DNA from: a virus
Reading direction: 5' to 3' (one strand)
DNA length: 41,569 nucleotides
Virus record (IMG/VR): IMGVR_UViG_3300025116_000096
Coordinates: 1-41,569 of that record
Both the position numbers and the translations under genes were made by a program. This document shows positions 9,893 through 18,718 of this stretch, piece by piece. Below the pieces are notes generated by a model. That model had not been told where the DNA came from and made no database searches. It worked only from the letters and a program-made list of their open reading frames with translations. Each line of letters starts with the position of its first letter. The first letter of the stretch is position 1.

Positions 9893-9910
9893 AATGTGGT
9901 ATGAATAGTT

Positions 9911-10630
9911 TTACGCTGCGGTTCGAACGAAAAACTTAGATTTGTTCGCAGCCACAATGCTGGCATCTGCCAGTACACCACCTTCGATGTCGAACGAGCC
10001 GAAATCGTCGCCGATCAAATCTAAACCGGCTGTGGGCGATGGCTTCCACTTGAAGAATTTCAGTGTCCACGGTTTGCCGCTGGCATCGTTCAGGCCGTCG
10101 ATCACCACCTTCACTTCTTGACCTGATTCGACCAGCGCCTGCAGTGCGTTACCTACAGCTGACTTGTAGCTGACTTTGATACTTGCACCATTGAGGATAG
10201 CCCCCGTGGATAACACGCGAATACCTGCAGGGCTTACCACATAATCTACGTCTGCCACATAAGTCGGTGAACCCGAGGTATGTTTGACGGCCACAGGCTC
10301 AGCCATATCAATCATCCGTGCAGTATCGGCCATACCATCGTGTAAGGCGGTAACCGACTCATCAACGACGGTTACTTGCGTTAACGTTTCAATCACGCCA
10401 CGCAGCGCCAGAGCCAGGTTTGCGTTTGAAAAGGTGTTGAGGGTCATCGATAACTTAACCGACTTCACCTTGGTAACTTCTGCAGCATTGCCACCACCAC
10501 CACGGTAATTCGGTAAGCTTTTAGTTTCTTGCTCGATGTCGATTTTAACGCCGCTGGCGTTACCCACATCACGGCCATTGACATACACGATGCCCGAGCC
10601 GATGTAGGATTCGGTTACTGTTCCAGACAT
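9911..10630 (-). CDS. Major tail tube protein (239 aa)
   Basis: Predicted 239-residue protein directly upstream of the tape measure and followed by a terminator, the classical position and expression pattern of the tail-tube subunit. The sequence starts MSGTVTESYIGSGIVYVNG, has a Gly-rich loop near residue 44 (YRGGGGNAAE), and continues as beta strands typical of the tube fold (KSVKLSMTLNTF, then the C-terminal TLKFFKWKPSP segment). No membrane segment or signal peptide. Homo-hexamers of such proteins stack to form the non-contractile tail. The assignment rests on position, length and fold-like pattern. Confidence 0.82.
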   Translation of the reverse strand: MSGTVTESYIGSGIVYVNGRDVGNASGVKIDIEQETKSLPNYRGGGGNAAEVTKVKSVKLSMTLNTFSNANLALALRGVIETLTQVTVVDESVTALHDGMADTARMIDMAEPVAVKHTSGSPTYVADVDYVVSPAGIRVLSTGAILNGASIKVSYKSAVGNALQALVESGQEVKVVIDGLNDASGKPWTLKFFKWKPSPTAGLDLIGDDFGSFDIEGGVLADASIVAANKSKFFVRTAA

Positions 10631-10661
10631 GGAATATTCCTATTTGGGTTGGTTGTTGCGG

Positions 10662-11075
10662 CTAAATTGCCACGCGGTTTTTGATTTCTAGGGTGAGAAC
10701 GGCCAGCGCTTTGGTTTCGTTGGCTTCCGGTCGAATGTACTTGCAACTCTCAAATTCCCTGAACGAAAACGAATTCATCCAGGACACCTTATCGGGAGCT
10801 CGCTCACCGGCCCAGAGCTTAGAACGGACTAACCGAACTGCATCGATAAGTTGTTGTGGTGCGTCAGGATTGGCTTTGCACGGCACGCCAACAATCACCC
10901 GAAAGTAAATTGTTTCGGCGTATTCAGGATTCATTCCCGACTTAATTTCTGCGGTAGACTCATGCGGCTCGATGTAAATTATCTTGCCAGCGCCGGCCGA
11001 GCTCGCCTGGTAAAAAGATGCTCGCACATCAAAATCGGTCAGCTCAGCCAGTTTATTTTTGAGGTCATCGATCAT
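10662..11075 (-). CDS. Putative tail terminator / completion protein (137 aa)
   Basis: Predicted 137-residue alpha/beta protein starting MIDDLKNKLAELTDFDV. This pattern (short N-terminal helix, central strands, C-terminal EIKNRVAI) and the position immediately before the tail-tube gene are those of tail terminator proteins (gpU type), which cap the tail tube and join it to the head. The next gene starts 31 bases after its stop. The function is inferred from order and size; no catalytic motif is expected. Confidence 0.6.
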   Translation of the reverse strand: MIDDLKNKLAELTDFDVRASFYQASSAGAGKIIYIEPHESTAEIKSGMNPEYAETIYFRVIVGVPCKANPDAPQQLIDAVRLVRSKLWAGERAPDKVSWMNSFSFREFESCKYIRPEANETKALAVLTLEIKNRVAI

Positions 11076-11087
11076 AGATTGCCCGTG

Positions 11088-11633
11088 TTACTTCACTAAA
11101 CGCCGATACGTTTTTTCCAGATGAGCCACAATCTCTGGCTCGATGCTCTCCCTCACCCCGGCAAAAGACCCCGCAACTGATGGGCCATACATGCTTCGTT
11201 TTATCTTTCGCCACTTCTCGCCTTTGTAACGGACCGAAACCAGTTCATTGCCATTACGCCCGCGAAAAATGAACGCAGTACGCCATGTACTCGCCTGATT
11301 TCTCAGGACACTGACCTTCAGACCTGCTGAAACATTCCGCCCATTTTTACCAGGCTTCGTCAGTTGCCTGGTCACGAATCGGGATATGGTTGACGGCCGG
11401 TAACGGCCGACAATCCGAGCTTCAAGGCCTGATTTGTTGAATCGGACGCTTAAGTGCTGGTTCACATACATCCGATCGGCATAACCGTAGCGCCGATAAA
11501 TACTGTCTACAGCAAGCTCCCGTCCCATAGTGGCCGCACTCTGCAAAGCTGCATCGATAGCGGGCCGCTGAGCCGCAACAAACCGTTGCAGTTCCTGAGT
11601 CACATTTGCAAAACCTTCGACTTTTAGTCCCAT
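11088..11633 (-). CDS. Minor tail protein Z-like protein (181 aa)
   Basis: Basic, helical-then-beta protein resembling the prophage minor tail protein Z family (gpZ), which acts in head-tail joining or tail completion. Residues 1-40 (VEGFANVTQELQRFVAAQ then AATMGRELAVDSIYRR) carry the typical amphipathic opening; the remainder is Arg-rich with aromatic residues (RYKGEKWRKIKRSMYGPS). I chose the ATG at 11633 because it overlaps the upstream stop as TGATG, giving translational coupling; an in-frame ATG five codons earlier lies inside the adaptor gene. Confidence 0.7.
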   Translation of the reverse strand: MGLKVEGFANVTQELQRFVAAQRPAIDAALQSAATMGRELAVDSIYRRYGYADRMYVNQHLSVRFNKSGLEARIVGRYRPSTISRFVTRQLTKPGKNGRNVSAGLKVSVLRNQASTWRTAFIFRGRNGNELVSVRYKGEKWRKIKRSMYGPSVAGSFAGVRESIEPEIVAHLEKTYRRLVK

Positions 11634-11923
11634 CAGATGTAAATCCAATCAACGGTAAAATCATCGATGCTGTACATCTGGGTCAGTTCATGTACCTGGC
11701 CATGAAGTTCAAATACATCGCCCGTCTGCACAGCGCCTTCAGATTTTAAGAAACTCGCTAACAGTACAGGATCCGCAATGTATTCATTCACCTGTTGCAG
11801 CTCCCGCCGGTTATGGCCGGTGCTGACAAGTCGCTCAAATGGTGCCGCCCCATTAACCGGAGTGAACTGACAAGGCGCGGCCAGTTTCCGGTAAAGCCGC
11901 GCCATTTTGTCTTGCTGTGACAT
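11633..11923 (-). CDS. Putative head-tail adaptor (96 aa)
   Basis: Small protein beginning MSQQDKMARLYRKLA, in the position of the head-completion adaptor between capsid cement and gpZ. The start is fixed by a TAATG overlap with the stop of the cement gene. An 18-codon N-terminal extension is open but would lie inside that gene. The C-terminal half is beta-rich (GDVFELHGQVHEL), as in several head-tail connector proteins. No specific family recognised. Confidence 0.65.
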   Translation of the reverse strand: MSQQDKMARLYRKLAAPCQFTPVNGAAPFERLVSTGHNRRELQQVNEYIADPVLLASFLKSEGAVQTGDVFELHGQVHELTQMYSIDDFTVDWIYI

Positions 11924-12243
11924 TACGCGTTGATTTTCACATCGATGCTGGTAACACCATTCCCGGCAGCAGACCATGCTTTCCCCGCATAGGTATTGCC
12001 GGATGCGGTTTTTGTGATATTACCGCCCCCCGTCAGGTATACCTTTTCGCCGATGGCGATCACATCTGCTGAAACTTTTGACAGAGTAAAAACGCCTTCA
12101 GCAGTACCAACTGCCGGACTACCACTTGCATAAGCGCCATTGCTAACTACGATAGTGTCAACAAGCGCAATCGCTTGGCCTGATGCCAGATTGGCGCCAG
12201 CCGTAAAATCCACTGTGCGACCCAGTGAGGTTAAATTTTTCAT
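11923..12243 (-). CDS. DUF2190-type capsid cement/decoration protein (106 aa)
   Basis: Predicted 106 residues, Gly/Ala/Val/Thr-rich and all-beta. The pattern of a hydrophobic opening (GQAIALVDTIVVSNG), a central TAEGVFTLSKVSADVIAIGE block and a YLTGGGNIT turn matches DUF2190 proteins, which trimerise on the capsid surface to stabilise the expanded shell. It lies directly downstream of the capsid gene, as decoration proteins do, separated from it by an intrinsic terminator. Confidence 0.8.
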   Translation of the reverse strand: MKNLTSLGRTVDFTAGANLASGQAIALVDTIVVSNGAYASGSPAVGTAEGVFTLSKVSADVIAIGEKVYLTGGGNITKTASGNTYAGKAWSAAGNGVTSIDVKINA

Positions 12244-12270
12244 TGGTGAACTCTCATTTTTGATGAAATG

Positions 12271-12290
12271 AAAAAGGGGCCGAAGCCCCT
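12271..12290 (-). terminator. Intrinsic terminator after the capsid gene
   Basis: On the minus strand AGGGGC-TTCG-GCCCCT followed by TTTTTC, a perfect six-pair stem with a UUCG tetraloop. It stands 20 bases after the capsid stop and before the decoration gene. The plus strand also has a T-run five bases past the stem, so it might act weakly in both directions. Confidence 0.85.
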
Positions 12291-12309
12291 AAGATTTTTT
12301 TAGTCCCGG

Positions 12310-14322
12310 TTACACACCAGAACCGCGAACCAGACCACGCCAATCAAGCGGAGCCACACCGGCATCAATCCGGACTTTGGTGGCAACACCGTCGACATTG
12401 AAGCCGTTTTGCTGCTCGATGTATGGCGTGTCGATGCCATCGAGGTAAGCAACTTCGATAGTGTCTTTACCTTTCCCCGCAGCCAGGTACCACATATCAA
12501 CGTTGTGATCATCTAGACGCGGCTCGCCGACCACTTCTGCAAAATTGCGGATTGGGTTTTCGATACCCGAGTTGGCATCTGCACCACGCACAGAGGACGA
12601 CATAATGGTTTGCCGGATTGAATCTTCTTTCGCTGTTGAGCAAAGTACGAATTCAGGACGGATATTCAAAGTTCGTTTATCGGATTTTTGCGTCCGCATC
12701 AGCGTTTTCGCAGCACCTAAATTTTCAACAGTAGGAGCGCCGCCAAGAATGTTTTTGTGATCCGCATGGAAAATGGCTTTGTTATCAGACATCGCAACGT
12801 TTGTGGTTAACACTGCATACACCAAGTCGCCAATGGTGCCGCGAGCTGCAGCGCCTAACTTCATTGGGATATCAGTCAGCACTGACAAGTCATCATTGAT
12901 GATTGCCTGACGGTTGATGCTGAACAGCTCGCCGTAAGTGGCCAGAGCAATTTTTTCAGCCCGATCGCCAACCGTGACATATTTGTACTCGGCACCCGGG
13001 CGAACTTGACGCAGGCTGTTGAACTCACCAAGGCCGACACGGTGTGCAGTTTTAAAGTCGCTGAGCTGGCCTTTTTTGGTCCAGCGGTCGAAAGTTTCTT
13101 CCGCCTGCTCCCACCCCAACAGCACTGACTTATTGGCCACATCTAATAAAATGGAACCAAAGTCACTTGAGCTGTGGGTAAACGCCATACCAACCATGGC
13201 CATGATGCCATCGCCAGTAACGATAATTCCCCGATCAGCCAGCGAAGCACGCGCTAGTTCGCGAAGTGAGTAGCTGGCATACGCATTATCTTTTTCGCGC
13301 TCGCTATGCCCTGCACGGTGCATCAATGCAGCACGCACGGAATCACCCACTAAATTACCGTTGGTAATATGGCCATGATTGCGGTTCGATGCATTCGGCG
13401 CTGATGGCGTCGAGTTTTCACCTAATTTCGCCAACAACTTATCTTTGGCTTGCTCTGGCGTACAACCTGCATCAGAAATACAGGCGGTCAGCTCAGCGGA
13501 GAACTGCGGGAATGCGGCGAACACTGCATTAATGCCGTCAATCCGGGTTTTGTTATATTGGGCTGCAGCAGCTTGAATGTCTGCAGCAGATGGTAATGCA
13601 GCAACTACAGGAGCGGCTGGCGTTACAGGGGCAGCAGGAGCGTTACCCTGTGGTTCAAACAGTTTTTTCAATGCTTCAGGCATATTCGTAAAATCCTTCA
13701 TTCGCTTCGAGTTGAGTTGTGCTGCCATTTGCAGCGGTTGGGCCAGAGTGTTGGCAAAACCTTTGGCCACCGCTTCAGCACCTGTTAACCAGGTTTCATC
13801 AGCCAGCATGGCTTGCAGTTCGTCTTCTGCCAGACCAGTTTTTTGGATGTAGGCACTGATTAAGGTCGACTCGACCTTATCCAGCAGATCAGCGTATTTA
13901 CGCATTTCATCGGCATCACCGATGGTGCCGCCCCACGGCTTGTGGATCATCATCATGGCGTTCTCAGGCATGATCACTTCATCAAACGCCATGGCGATAA
14001 CACTGGCCATCGATGCTGCTAGCCCATCGATGTGGCAAATCTTGTGGGCTGGGTGACCTTTAAGTAGGTTGTAAATAGCCATCCCTTCGAACACATCGCC
14101 GCCAGGACTGTGGATCCGAGCGTTGATGGTCGTGACGCGGCCAAGGCCTGCTAATTCGCGAGCGAACTGCTGAGCCGAAATGCCCCAGCCGCCGATTTCG
14201 TCATAAATCATCAGCTCGACATTGCCGCCCTGATTTTTCATCTGATACCAGCTGCTGTTACTCGTCGTCGGAGTTGTCTGGGCGCGGGGGTTGAACAGGT
14301 TGTTTAATTTTTTCACTACCAT
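12310..14322 (-). CDS. ClpP-like prohead protease / major capsid protein fusion (670 aa)
   Basis: One reading frame holds two virion functions. Residues ~30-190 are a ClpP-type protease: IHSPGGDVFEG, DGLAASMAS with nucleophile Ser near residue 104, MIHKPWGG with His near 127, and ADETWLTGAEAVAKGF near the acidic position. Residues ~190-300 are an Ala/Pro-rich linker and delta-like region. From ~330 onward is a Mu gpT-like major head subunit (YKYVTVGDRAEKIALATYGE, then IRPEFVLCSTAKEDS). The protease would release the shell protein by cleaving near the linker (known for this architecture). The start is uncertain: 14322 begins MVVKKLNN, but ATG 14334 is also possible. It overlaps the portal gene by about 65 bases. 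Confidence 0.9.
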   Translation of the reverse strand: MVVKKLNNLFNPRAQTTPTTSNSSWYQMKNQGGNVELMIYDEIGGWGISAQQFARELAGLGRVTTINARIHSPGGDVFEGMAIYNLLKGHPAHKICHIDGLAASMASVIAMAFDEVIMPENAMMMIHKPWGGTIGDADEMRKYADLLDKVESTLISAYIQKTGLAEDELQAMLADETWLTGAEAVAKGFANTLAQPLQMAAQLNSKRMKDFTNMPEALKKLFEPQGNAPAAPVTPAAPVVAALPSAADIQAAAAQYNKTRIDGINAVFAAFPQFSAELTACISDAGCTPEQAKDKLLAKLGENSTPSAPNASNRNHGHITNGNLVGDSVRAALMHRAGHSEREKDNAYASYSLRELARASLADRGIIVTGDGIMAMVGMAFTHSSSDFGSILLDVANKSVLLGWEQAEETFDRWTKKGQLSDFKTAHRVGLGEFNSLRQVRPGAEYKYVTVGDRAEKIALATYGELFSINRQAIINDDLSVLTDIPMKLGAAARGTIGDLVYAVLTTNVAMSDNKAIFHADHKNILGGAPTVENLGAAKTLMRTQKSDKRTLNIRPEFVLCSTAKEDSIRQTIMSSSVRGADANSGIENPIRNFAEVVGEPRLDDHNVDMWYLAAGKGKDTIEVAYLDGIDTPYIEQQNGFNVDGVATKVRIDAGVAPLDWRGLVRGSGV

Positions 14323-15778
14323 CTCCGGGGTCATTGTCCGTGACCATTTGGTTTTCACGGTTGTACGCCACTTCGCGCTGGCGCTGGCGTTTGGTTTCAG
14401 TTGGATTTCGGCCCCGGGCGCGAACCCACTCGGCCTCTGTCGCGGCGTTACCCGAAATCATGGTGGCCCATGCTTCGGCTTCTTTTTTCGGATCAATCCA
14501 TGGCATGGTTGGACCGAAATAAACGGCATCGAACAACGTTCGCGGATCCAGATCCGGTGGCAAAATCAAAGGGTCGATTTTGTTTAGTTGCTCCATTCGC
14601 AACCACTCGCGATAAATCGGCCGAGACCAGCCAGCAACAAACCATTGCTGCAGGATCCGGTTGGATTCGTCTTGTTCCACAAGCTCTTGGCGCTGACTTG
14701 AGTAGCTGCCTTTGTAATCGCGACTGATGCTGGAATAACTGCTTTTGGTACCGGCCGCGCAAGCTTTAAGCTGACCGTTTCGAAACTCAGCCAAATGAGT
14801 GTTTGGCCGATTGGATTCGATCATGCCAACGTCTTCACCTGGTGCGAGGTCGTCAAAGGTCATACCCGGGGCAATTGGAATTTCTCGACTTGAATCTGAA
14901 TCATTCGGCGTATACATATCGGGAGTGCCCCGCTTGATGTAAAACGCCAGCGCCGCGCTAATTCGCGCTGCAACCCGCTCAGATTCCTCATAATCTTTGA
15001 TATCGCCCAAACGGGTGATAATGCCGTGAAACAAGCTCACACCGCGGCTTTGGTGAAGACGACGCGCAAACTTAAGATGCAGCATATTGGCCGCAGGCAC
15101 CTCTTTGGTGACGTAGCGAAAACCAACACTGTCCGCCGGATGGTCTAGCAACACATGGTAGTTAGTGACCTGCCCCCAGCTGTTCAGCTGCAGGCCTTGC
15201 CGGATCCGCTTTGTTGGCTCATTCAGTTCATAAGGCACAAAGTCAGATTCAAGCGCCTCAATGCTGAACATCGTGCCCTGCGGGTTCGGGTGCACAAGTT
15301 TGCTCACCTTGCCGCGCACTAGCTGGCCGAAAACTTCACCATCACGCAGTGCGGATCGCAGACCCAGCCTTTCGAGTTCTGGCCGCGTAAACTGCCCTGT
15401 GACCTCTGGCTTAAGTGACCAAGCTGCAAAGCGCCGCTGAAGTTCATCGGCAAAATCAGCAAGTAACTCACCTGCCTTGTTGCGGGGTTGAGGCTCAATG
15501 ACAATTCCATTTGCCCCGATCACCCGTTCTTCAAGCCGGTCAAGAATGCCAATTGATAAATCGTGATTCTCATCCAGCCAGCGGGCTTGTTCACGTAATG
15601 ACTTGCCAGCGGCGAACACTGCATTATTGGCACTGCGCCCTTCCCGCTTTGCTTTGTGGGTGCGACTGGGGTTTGCTGCCTCATAAGCACGTAATGCATC
15701 GTATTGCATACGGGCTGCAGCTCGCTTCAGCGCCCAAGCCGGCGAAATCTGAGCGATTGCGTTATCAAGAATACTCAT
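14258..15778 (-). CDS. Phage portal protein, lambda gpB family (506 aa)
   Basis: Forms the dodecameric ring at one capsid vertex through which DNA enters and to which the connector binds. The opening MSILDNAIAQISPAWALKR, the ARMQYDALRAYEAA helix, the GEVFGQLVRG strand and the SVSLFHGI-type and WFVAGWSRPIYREWL segments match lambda-type portals. The C-terminus is Pro/Asp-rich. The ATG at 15778 has GAGG six bases upstream and overlaps the preceding stop as ATGA; a 20-codon upstream extension lacks a ribosome site. Gene order terminase, small joiner, portal, protease/capsid is standard. Confidence 0.92.
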   Translation of the reverse strand: MSILDNAIAQISPAWALKRAAARMQYDALRAYEAANPSRTHKAKREGRSANNAVFAAGKSLREQARWLDENHDLSIGILDRLEERVIGANGIVIEPQPRNKAGELLADFADELQRRFAAWSLKPEVTGQFTRPELERLGLRSALRDGEVFGQLVRGKVSKLVHPNPQGTMFSIEALESDFVPYELNEPTKRIRQGLQLNSWGQVTNYHVLLDHPADSVGFRYVTKEVPAANMLHLKFARRLHQSRGVSLFHGIITRLGDIKDYEESERVAARISAALAFYIKRGTPDMYTPNDSDSSREIPIAPGMTFDDLAPGEDVGMIESNRPNTHLAEFRNGQLKACAAGTKSSYSSISRDYKGSYSSQRQELVEQDESNRILQQWFVAGWSRPIYREWLRMEQLNKIDPLILPPDLDPRTLFDAVYFGPTMPWIDPKKEAEAWATMISGNAATEAEWVRARGRNPTETKRQRQREVAYNRENQMVTDNDPGDGSEKIKQPVQPPRPDNSDDE

Positions 15779-15978
15779 CCAAACCTCGCCAGTTTGGGCC
15801 CGCGTGGCCGGTTCGCTTGATTTAGTCGAGCTTCCCACTCATGCCGGCCTTTTCGGATTTCGCCCAAATCTTCCGTGGTCATCGATTTACCATTGAGCAC
15901 CACTGACTTTCCGGACAGCACATCGAGCTCAGCCTGAATGTAGGCGTCAATCATTTCTTGAATTTTCGATTGGTTCAC
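15775..15978 (-). CDS. Small head-tail joining protein, gpW / DUF6148-like (67 aa)
   Basis: A 67-residue helical protein between large terminase and portal, where lambda carries gpW. Pattern: QEMIDAYIQAELDVLSGKS, then LNGKSMTTEDLGEIRKGRHEW. The short beta turn between two helices and the spacing fit the DUF6148/gpW-like group of head joining proteins. I chose GTG 15978, which overlaps the terminase stop as GTGA and has GGAGG nine bases upstream. A TTG two codons earlier is too close to that ribosome site. Confidence 0.8.
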   Translation of the reverse strand: MNQSKIQEMIDAYIQAELDVLSGKSVVLNGKSMTTEDLGEIRKGRHEWEARLNQANRPRGPKLARFG

Positions 15979-17942
15979 AGCCAACCACCTCCACTGGTAC
16001 CAAGCCAGCTGTTGCTGGATTGCTGTTTTTGTTTTTTGGGTTTTGGTTGTTCAGGCTCAGCTTCATCGGGCACTGGCAAGAATTCGCGTGATAGTTTTTG
16101 CAAATCGATCCCCATGCGGGTTTTGGCAATGTCCAGTGCGGCCATGGCGTACACCAGACAATCGAGCGCTTCATTTCGGCGCCCGCCTGCACTCCACCGG
16201 TAAACGGTTACTCCATTGCGCCGTTCGGCAACTTTCCGCTCAGCAGTGAGTTGCTGCAGTTCGGTGTCATCACAAACGCTGTCATCCATTGGGAAATGAA
16301 TTGCACCAGGTGTTCGGTTGTGAAGATCCGGCTGCAGTTTTAGCCTGGAATAAATGAGCTCTTTGGCGTTGTCGGTACCGACTTCTGTCAGGTAAACGCC
16401 TTTGCTGTTCCGTTTTCGCGGAAAGTTAGAAATTGGCTTGCCGTAAACGTTGGCGCCCTTCACGGGGATAACCCGCATCGGTCCAAGCTTTTTGGACATT
16501 TCATACACGGTATCGGTGTAATGACCGCCCGAATCCCAGCAGATAATGCCAATGGATAACAACAAATCGTCTTGGCGCTGGTAGCTTCGGTTTAATCGCT
16601 CAGTGACTTTGGCTTTTAGTTCGGCGCTATCCGGATCACCATACAGAATGAAGCGGTCAATCAGCGCACATTCGTCGCCAACACCCCAGCCCCAAACCCG
16701 ACCTTCGTAACGGTCATCCTGCGTGTCAACACCAACCGTGAGATAAACAACCCACCCGGGCACTTTGCCGGCCGGATACATTTCGCGCCGGCGTTTTAAA
16801 TCCTCCCACTCCAGCCGTTCGCCCTGATCTTCATCCCACGTTTCACCAAGTGTGGTGTTCACAAAGGTTTTTAACTTCGACTGGTCATCTTTGGCTTTGT
16901 AAAAGTCGGTGACAATTTGCCGCCAGGTCGTAAACGGGCTGTATGCGGTCCAAACATAAAACGCCACGCAGTCAGGTGTAGGTGCAATTGAACCATCGGC
17001 CAGATAGTAGTCATAACCATCCCGCGTCCTGAATCCGGACTTTTCACAGCGCCACTCCGCGGCAGCGCTGTCTTGCATGTCCATCAGTTCTTGGTTTCTG
17101 ATCACGCAGCCGTTTTTTTCGCAAAGGTAGTAGGCTGTTTCTGGCTTTCCGGCATCCCATTTAATGCCAAAGGCCTCATCGCGACCGCCCCACTTCAGCC
17201 GCTGCATTTCGCCACAGTGTGGGCACGGCAAATAGAAATGAAACTCGTGAGGGCTTTCGTTTGCAGCCTTCTCCATTTGGCATTGGCCCCGTATTTTTGG
17301 TGTTGAACCACGAATAGACTTCGGAAAAACCGAACCTTCAATCCGCTTGTCACCCAAGAACGTGGGCGAACCTTCTTTTTCCACGTCTTCATCAAAAGCT
17401 GCCAGTTCGTCATACATCACGGCATCGACCGACTTTTCACGATAATTTCTGGCAGATTTACCACCCACCACCCAAAGCTGTTTGCCATTGGTAAAGCGCT
17501 TGGTGGTTAAAGTGTTGTCACGGTGCTTGCGGCCAAGCCAAGGCGCTATTTTCAACCACACCGGAATGTCACGGATCGCACTGTCAACGTGGGCTTTCAT
17601 AAACCCTTCGGCAGAGCTGTCCGTTGGTTGAAACAGCAGAATGTTGCGTTTTTTGTGTTCGCTAAAGTAACTGGTTGCGGCCATTAGCAACTTGGAATAA
17701 CCAACACGTGCAGACTTAACCACGTTGACGGTGCGGATCACGTCATTACCCATCGCGTTGAGAATAGCCACCTGAAAAGGCAGTGTTTTCCACCGGCCCT
17801 CTTGGTAACTGCTTTCGCTGGATAAATAGAAGTTCTGATCTGCGTATTCGGTTGCGGTAAGCATCGGCGGACGATAAAGCGAGCGTAAACCCACATTGAC
17901 TTGTTGCTGCAGGTTACGGATCTGTACTGCGCAAATAGTCAT
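15975..17942 (-). CDS. Terminase large subunit, lambda gpA family (655 aa)
   Basis: DNA-packaging motor and concatemer-cutting nuclease. Visible: the gpA-type deviant Walker A VVKSARVGYSK (about residues 74-84), Walker B VDAVMYDELAAF with DE near 178-179, a zinc-type CPHCGE plus distal CEKNGC, and the RNase-H-like nuclease region with VGVDTQDDR and ICWDSGGHYTD. The tail is Lys/Pro/Gln-rich and ends in GTSGGGWL. Length agrees with the family (about 640). The ATG at 17942 overlaps the small-subunit gene by 29 bases; an upstream in-frame ATG lies deeper inside it. GpA-type enzymes usually cut at cos sites (family knowledge); I did not find a cos site. Confidence 0.94.
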   Translation of the reverse strand: MTICAVQIRNLQQQVNVGLRSLYRPPMLTATEYADQNFYLSSESSYQEGRWKTLPFQVAILNAMGNDVIRTVNVVKSARVGYSKLLMAATSYFSEHKKRNILLFQPTDSSAEGFMKAHVDSAIRDIPVWLKIAPWLGRKHRDNTLTTKRFTNGKQLWVVGGKSARNYREKSVDAVMYDELAAFDEDVEKEGSPTFLGDKRIEGSVFPKSIRGSTPKIRGQCQMEKAANESPHEFHFYLPCPHCGEMQRLKWGGRDEAFGIKWDAGKPETAYYLCEKNGCVIRNQELMDMQDSAAAEWRCEKSGFRTRDGYDYYLADGSIAPTPDCVAFYVWTAYSPFTTWRQIVTDFYKAKDDQSKLKTFVNTTLGETWDEDQGERLEWEDLKRRREMYPAGKVPGWVVYLTVGVDTQDDRYEGRVWGWGVGDECALIDRFILYGDPDSAELKAKVTERLNRSYQRQDDLLLSIGIICWDSGGHYTDTVYEMSKKLGPMRVIPVKGANVYGKPISNFPRKRNSKGVYLTEVGTDNAKELIYSRLKLQPDLHNRTPGAIHFPMDDSVCDDTELQQLTAERKVAERRNGVTVYRWSAGGRRNEALDCLVYAMAALDIAKTRMGIDLQKLSREFLPVPDEAEPEQPKPKKQKQQSSNSWLGTSGGGWL

Positions 17943-18444
17943 CCAAAATATCCGGTAGGTTGTCGCCCACTTCGCAGGCAATGTTCTGAGCTTTGATAAT
18001 TTCAGCCTTGATGGCGTCTATCGTTCGCTGCTCCAGCTCCGGAAATCGGCGTTTAATTGTGAGTGGTACCTGGTCCAGTATCGAACCAATTTGGGCAGCG
18101 AGTCTTACCAGCGCAAAACTGGCAAAGGATGTTTCAACTACCTCTTGCCGGTCTTTCAGGTTTTTTAATTCTTGGCTATCCGCCTGTGCTTTTGTCAGCC
18201 GGTAACGCTCGAAATCGATGTTCGGTGCCCCGGGCTCCGGATCAGATTGAGCGGCCCGTTTAGCAGCATTACCCAGCCGGTTTTGCACCACATCAGCCAC
18301 GGTATAAAACGTTTCGCGGCCTTTCTTACTGTGGCAAGGCACGTCCCACTTATCGAACGCCTGAGTGCTGATATTCAGACTGCTGCACATGTCGGTTTTA
18401 TTGAGTAGTACCGGCTCGACTTGCTGAGCCACAATTCGACTCAT
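17914..18444 (-). CDS. Terminase small subunit, Nu1-like (176 aa)
   Basis: DNA-recognition subunit that selects phage DNA for packaging. Residues ~14-55 form a winged-helix-like HTH (LLNKTDMCSSLNISTQAFDKW, here split over the helix turn), then TFYTVADVVQNRL. Residues ~75-130 are a long helix (YRLTKAQADSQELKNLKDR) for assembly, and the C-terminus is acidic, consistent with binding TerL. The start ATG has AAGGAG eight bases upstream. It overlaps terL and so is translationally coupled. Confidence 0.85.
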   Translation of the reverse strand: MSRIVAQQVEPVLLNKTDMCSSLNISTQAFDKWDVPCHSKKGRETFYTVADVVQNRLGNAAKRAAQSDPEPGAPNIDFERYRLTKAQADSQELKNLKDRQEVVETSFASFALVRLAAQIGSILDQVPLTIKRRFPELEQRTIDAIKAEIIKAQNIACEVGDNLPDILDDYLRSTDP

Positions 18445-18455
18445 ACCGAGCTCCT

Positions 18456-18710
18456 TTAATCGCCCAGGTAGGTGAAGTTCGAAGTGCTGGCGCTGGCAAA
18501 TGACATGCTGTCAATGTCTGACATTTCCAGTACATGCTGACCTGGTGTTGCGACAACCGTAAAAGACTGAGTTCCAATCGTATAGGTAATCGTTACGTTG
18601 CCACCCGTCACTGCAAAACGATGTTCCTTCACAGCCCTGAGCTGATTTGTCGGAACGTCCAGAGGTGAACTGGCGGTAGTTAGGGATAAATTTCGCTTAT
18701 GGCTGGCCAT
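18456..18710 (-). CDS. Small beta-rich protein of unknown function (84 aa)
   Basis: Unrecognised. The protein starts MASHKRNLSLTTASSPLDV and the rest is a regular beta pattern (NVTITYTIGTQSFTVVATPGQHVLEM), suggesting a small structural protein or decoration. It has AAGGA before the ATG and lies between the NlpC/P60-like gene and terS, all in one direction with small gaps (8 and 11 bases), so it is co-transcribed with late genes. Confidence 0.7.
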   Translation of the reverse strand: MASHKRNLSLTTASSPLDVPTNQLRAVKEHRFAVTGGNVTITYTIGTQSFTVVATPGQHVLEMSDIDSMSFASASTSNFTYLGD

Positions 18711-18718
18711 GATGGTCC

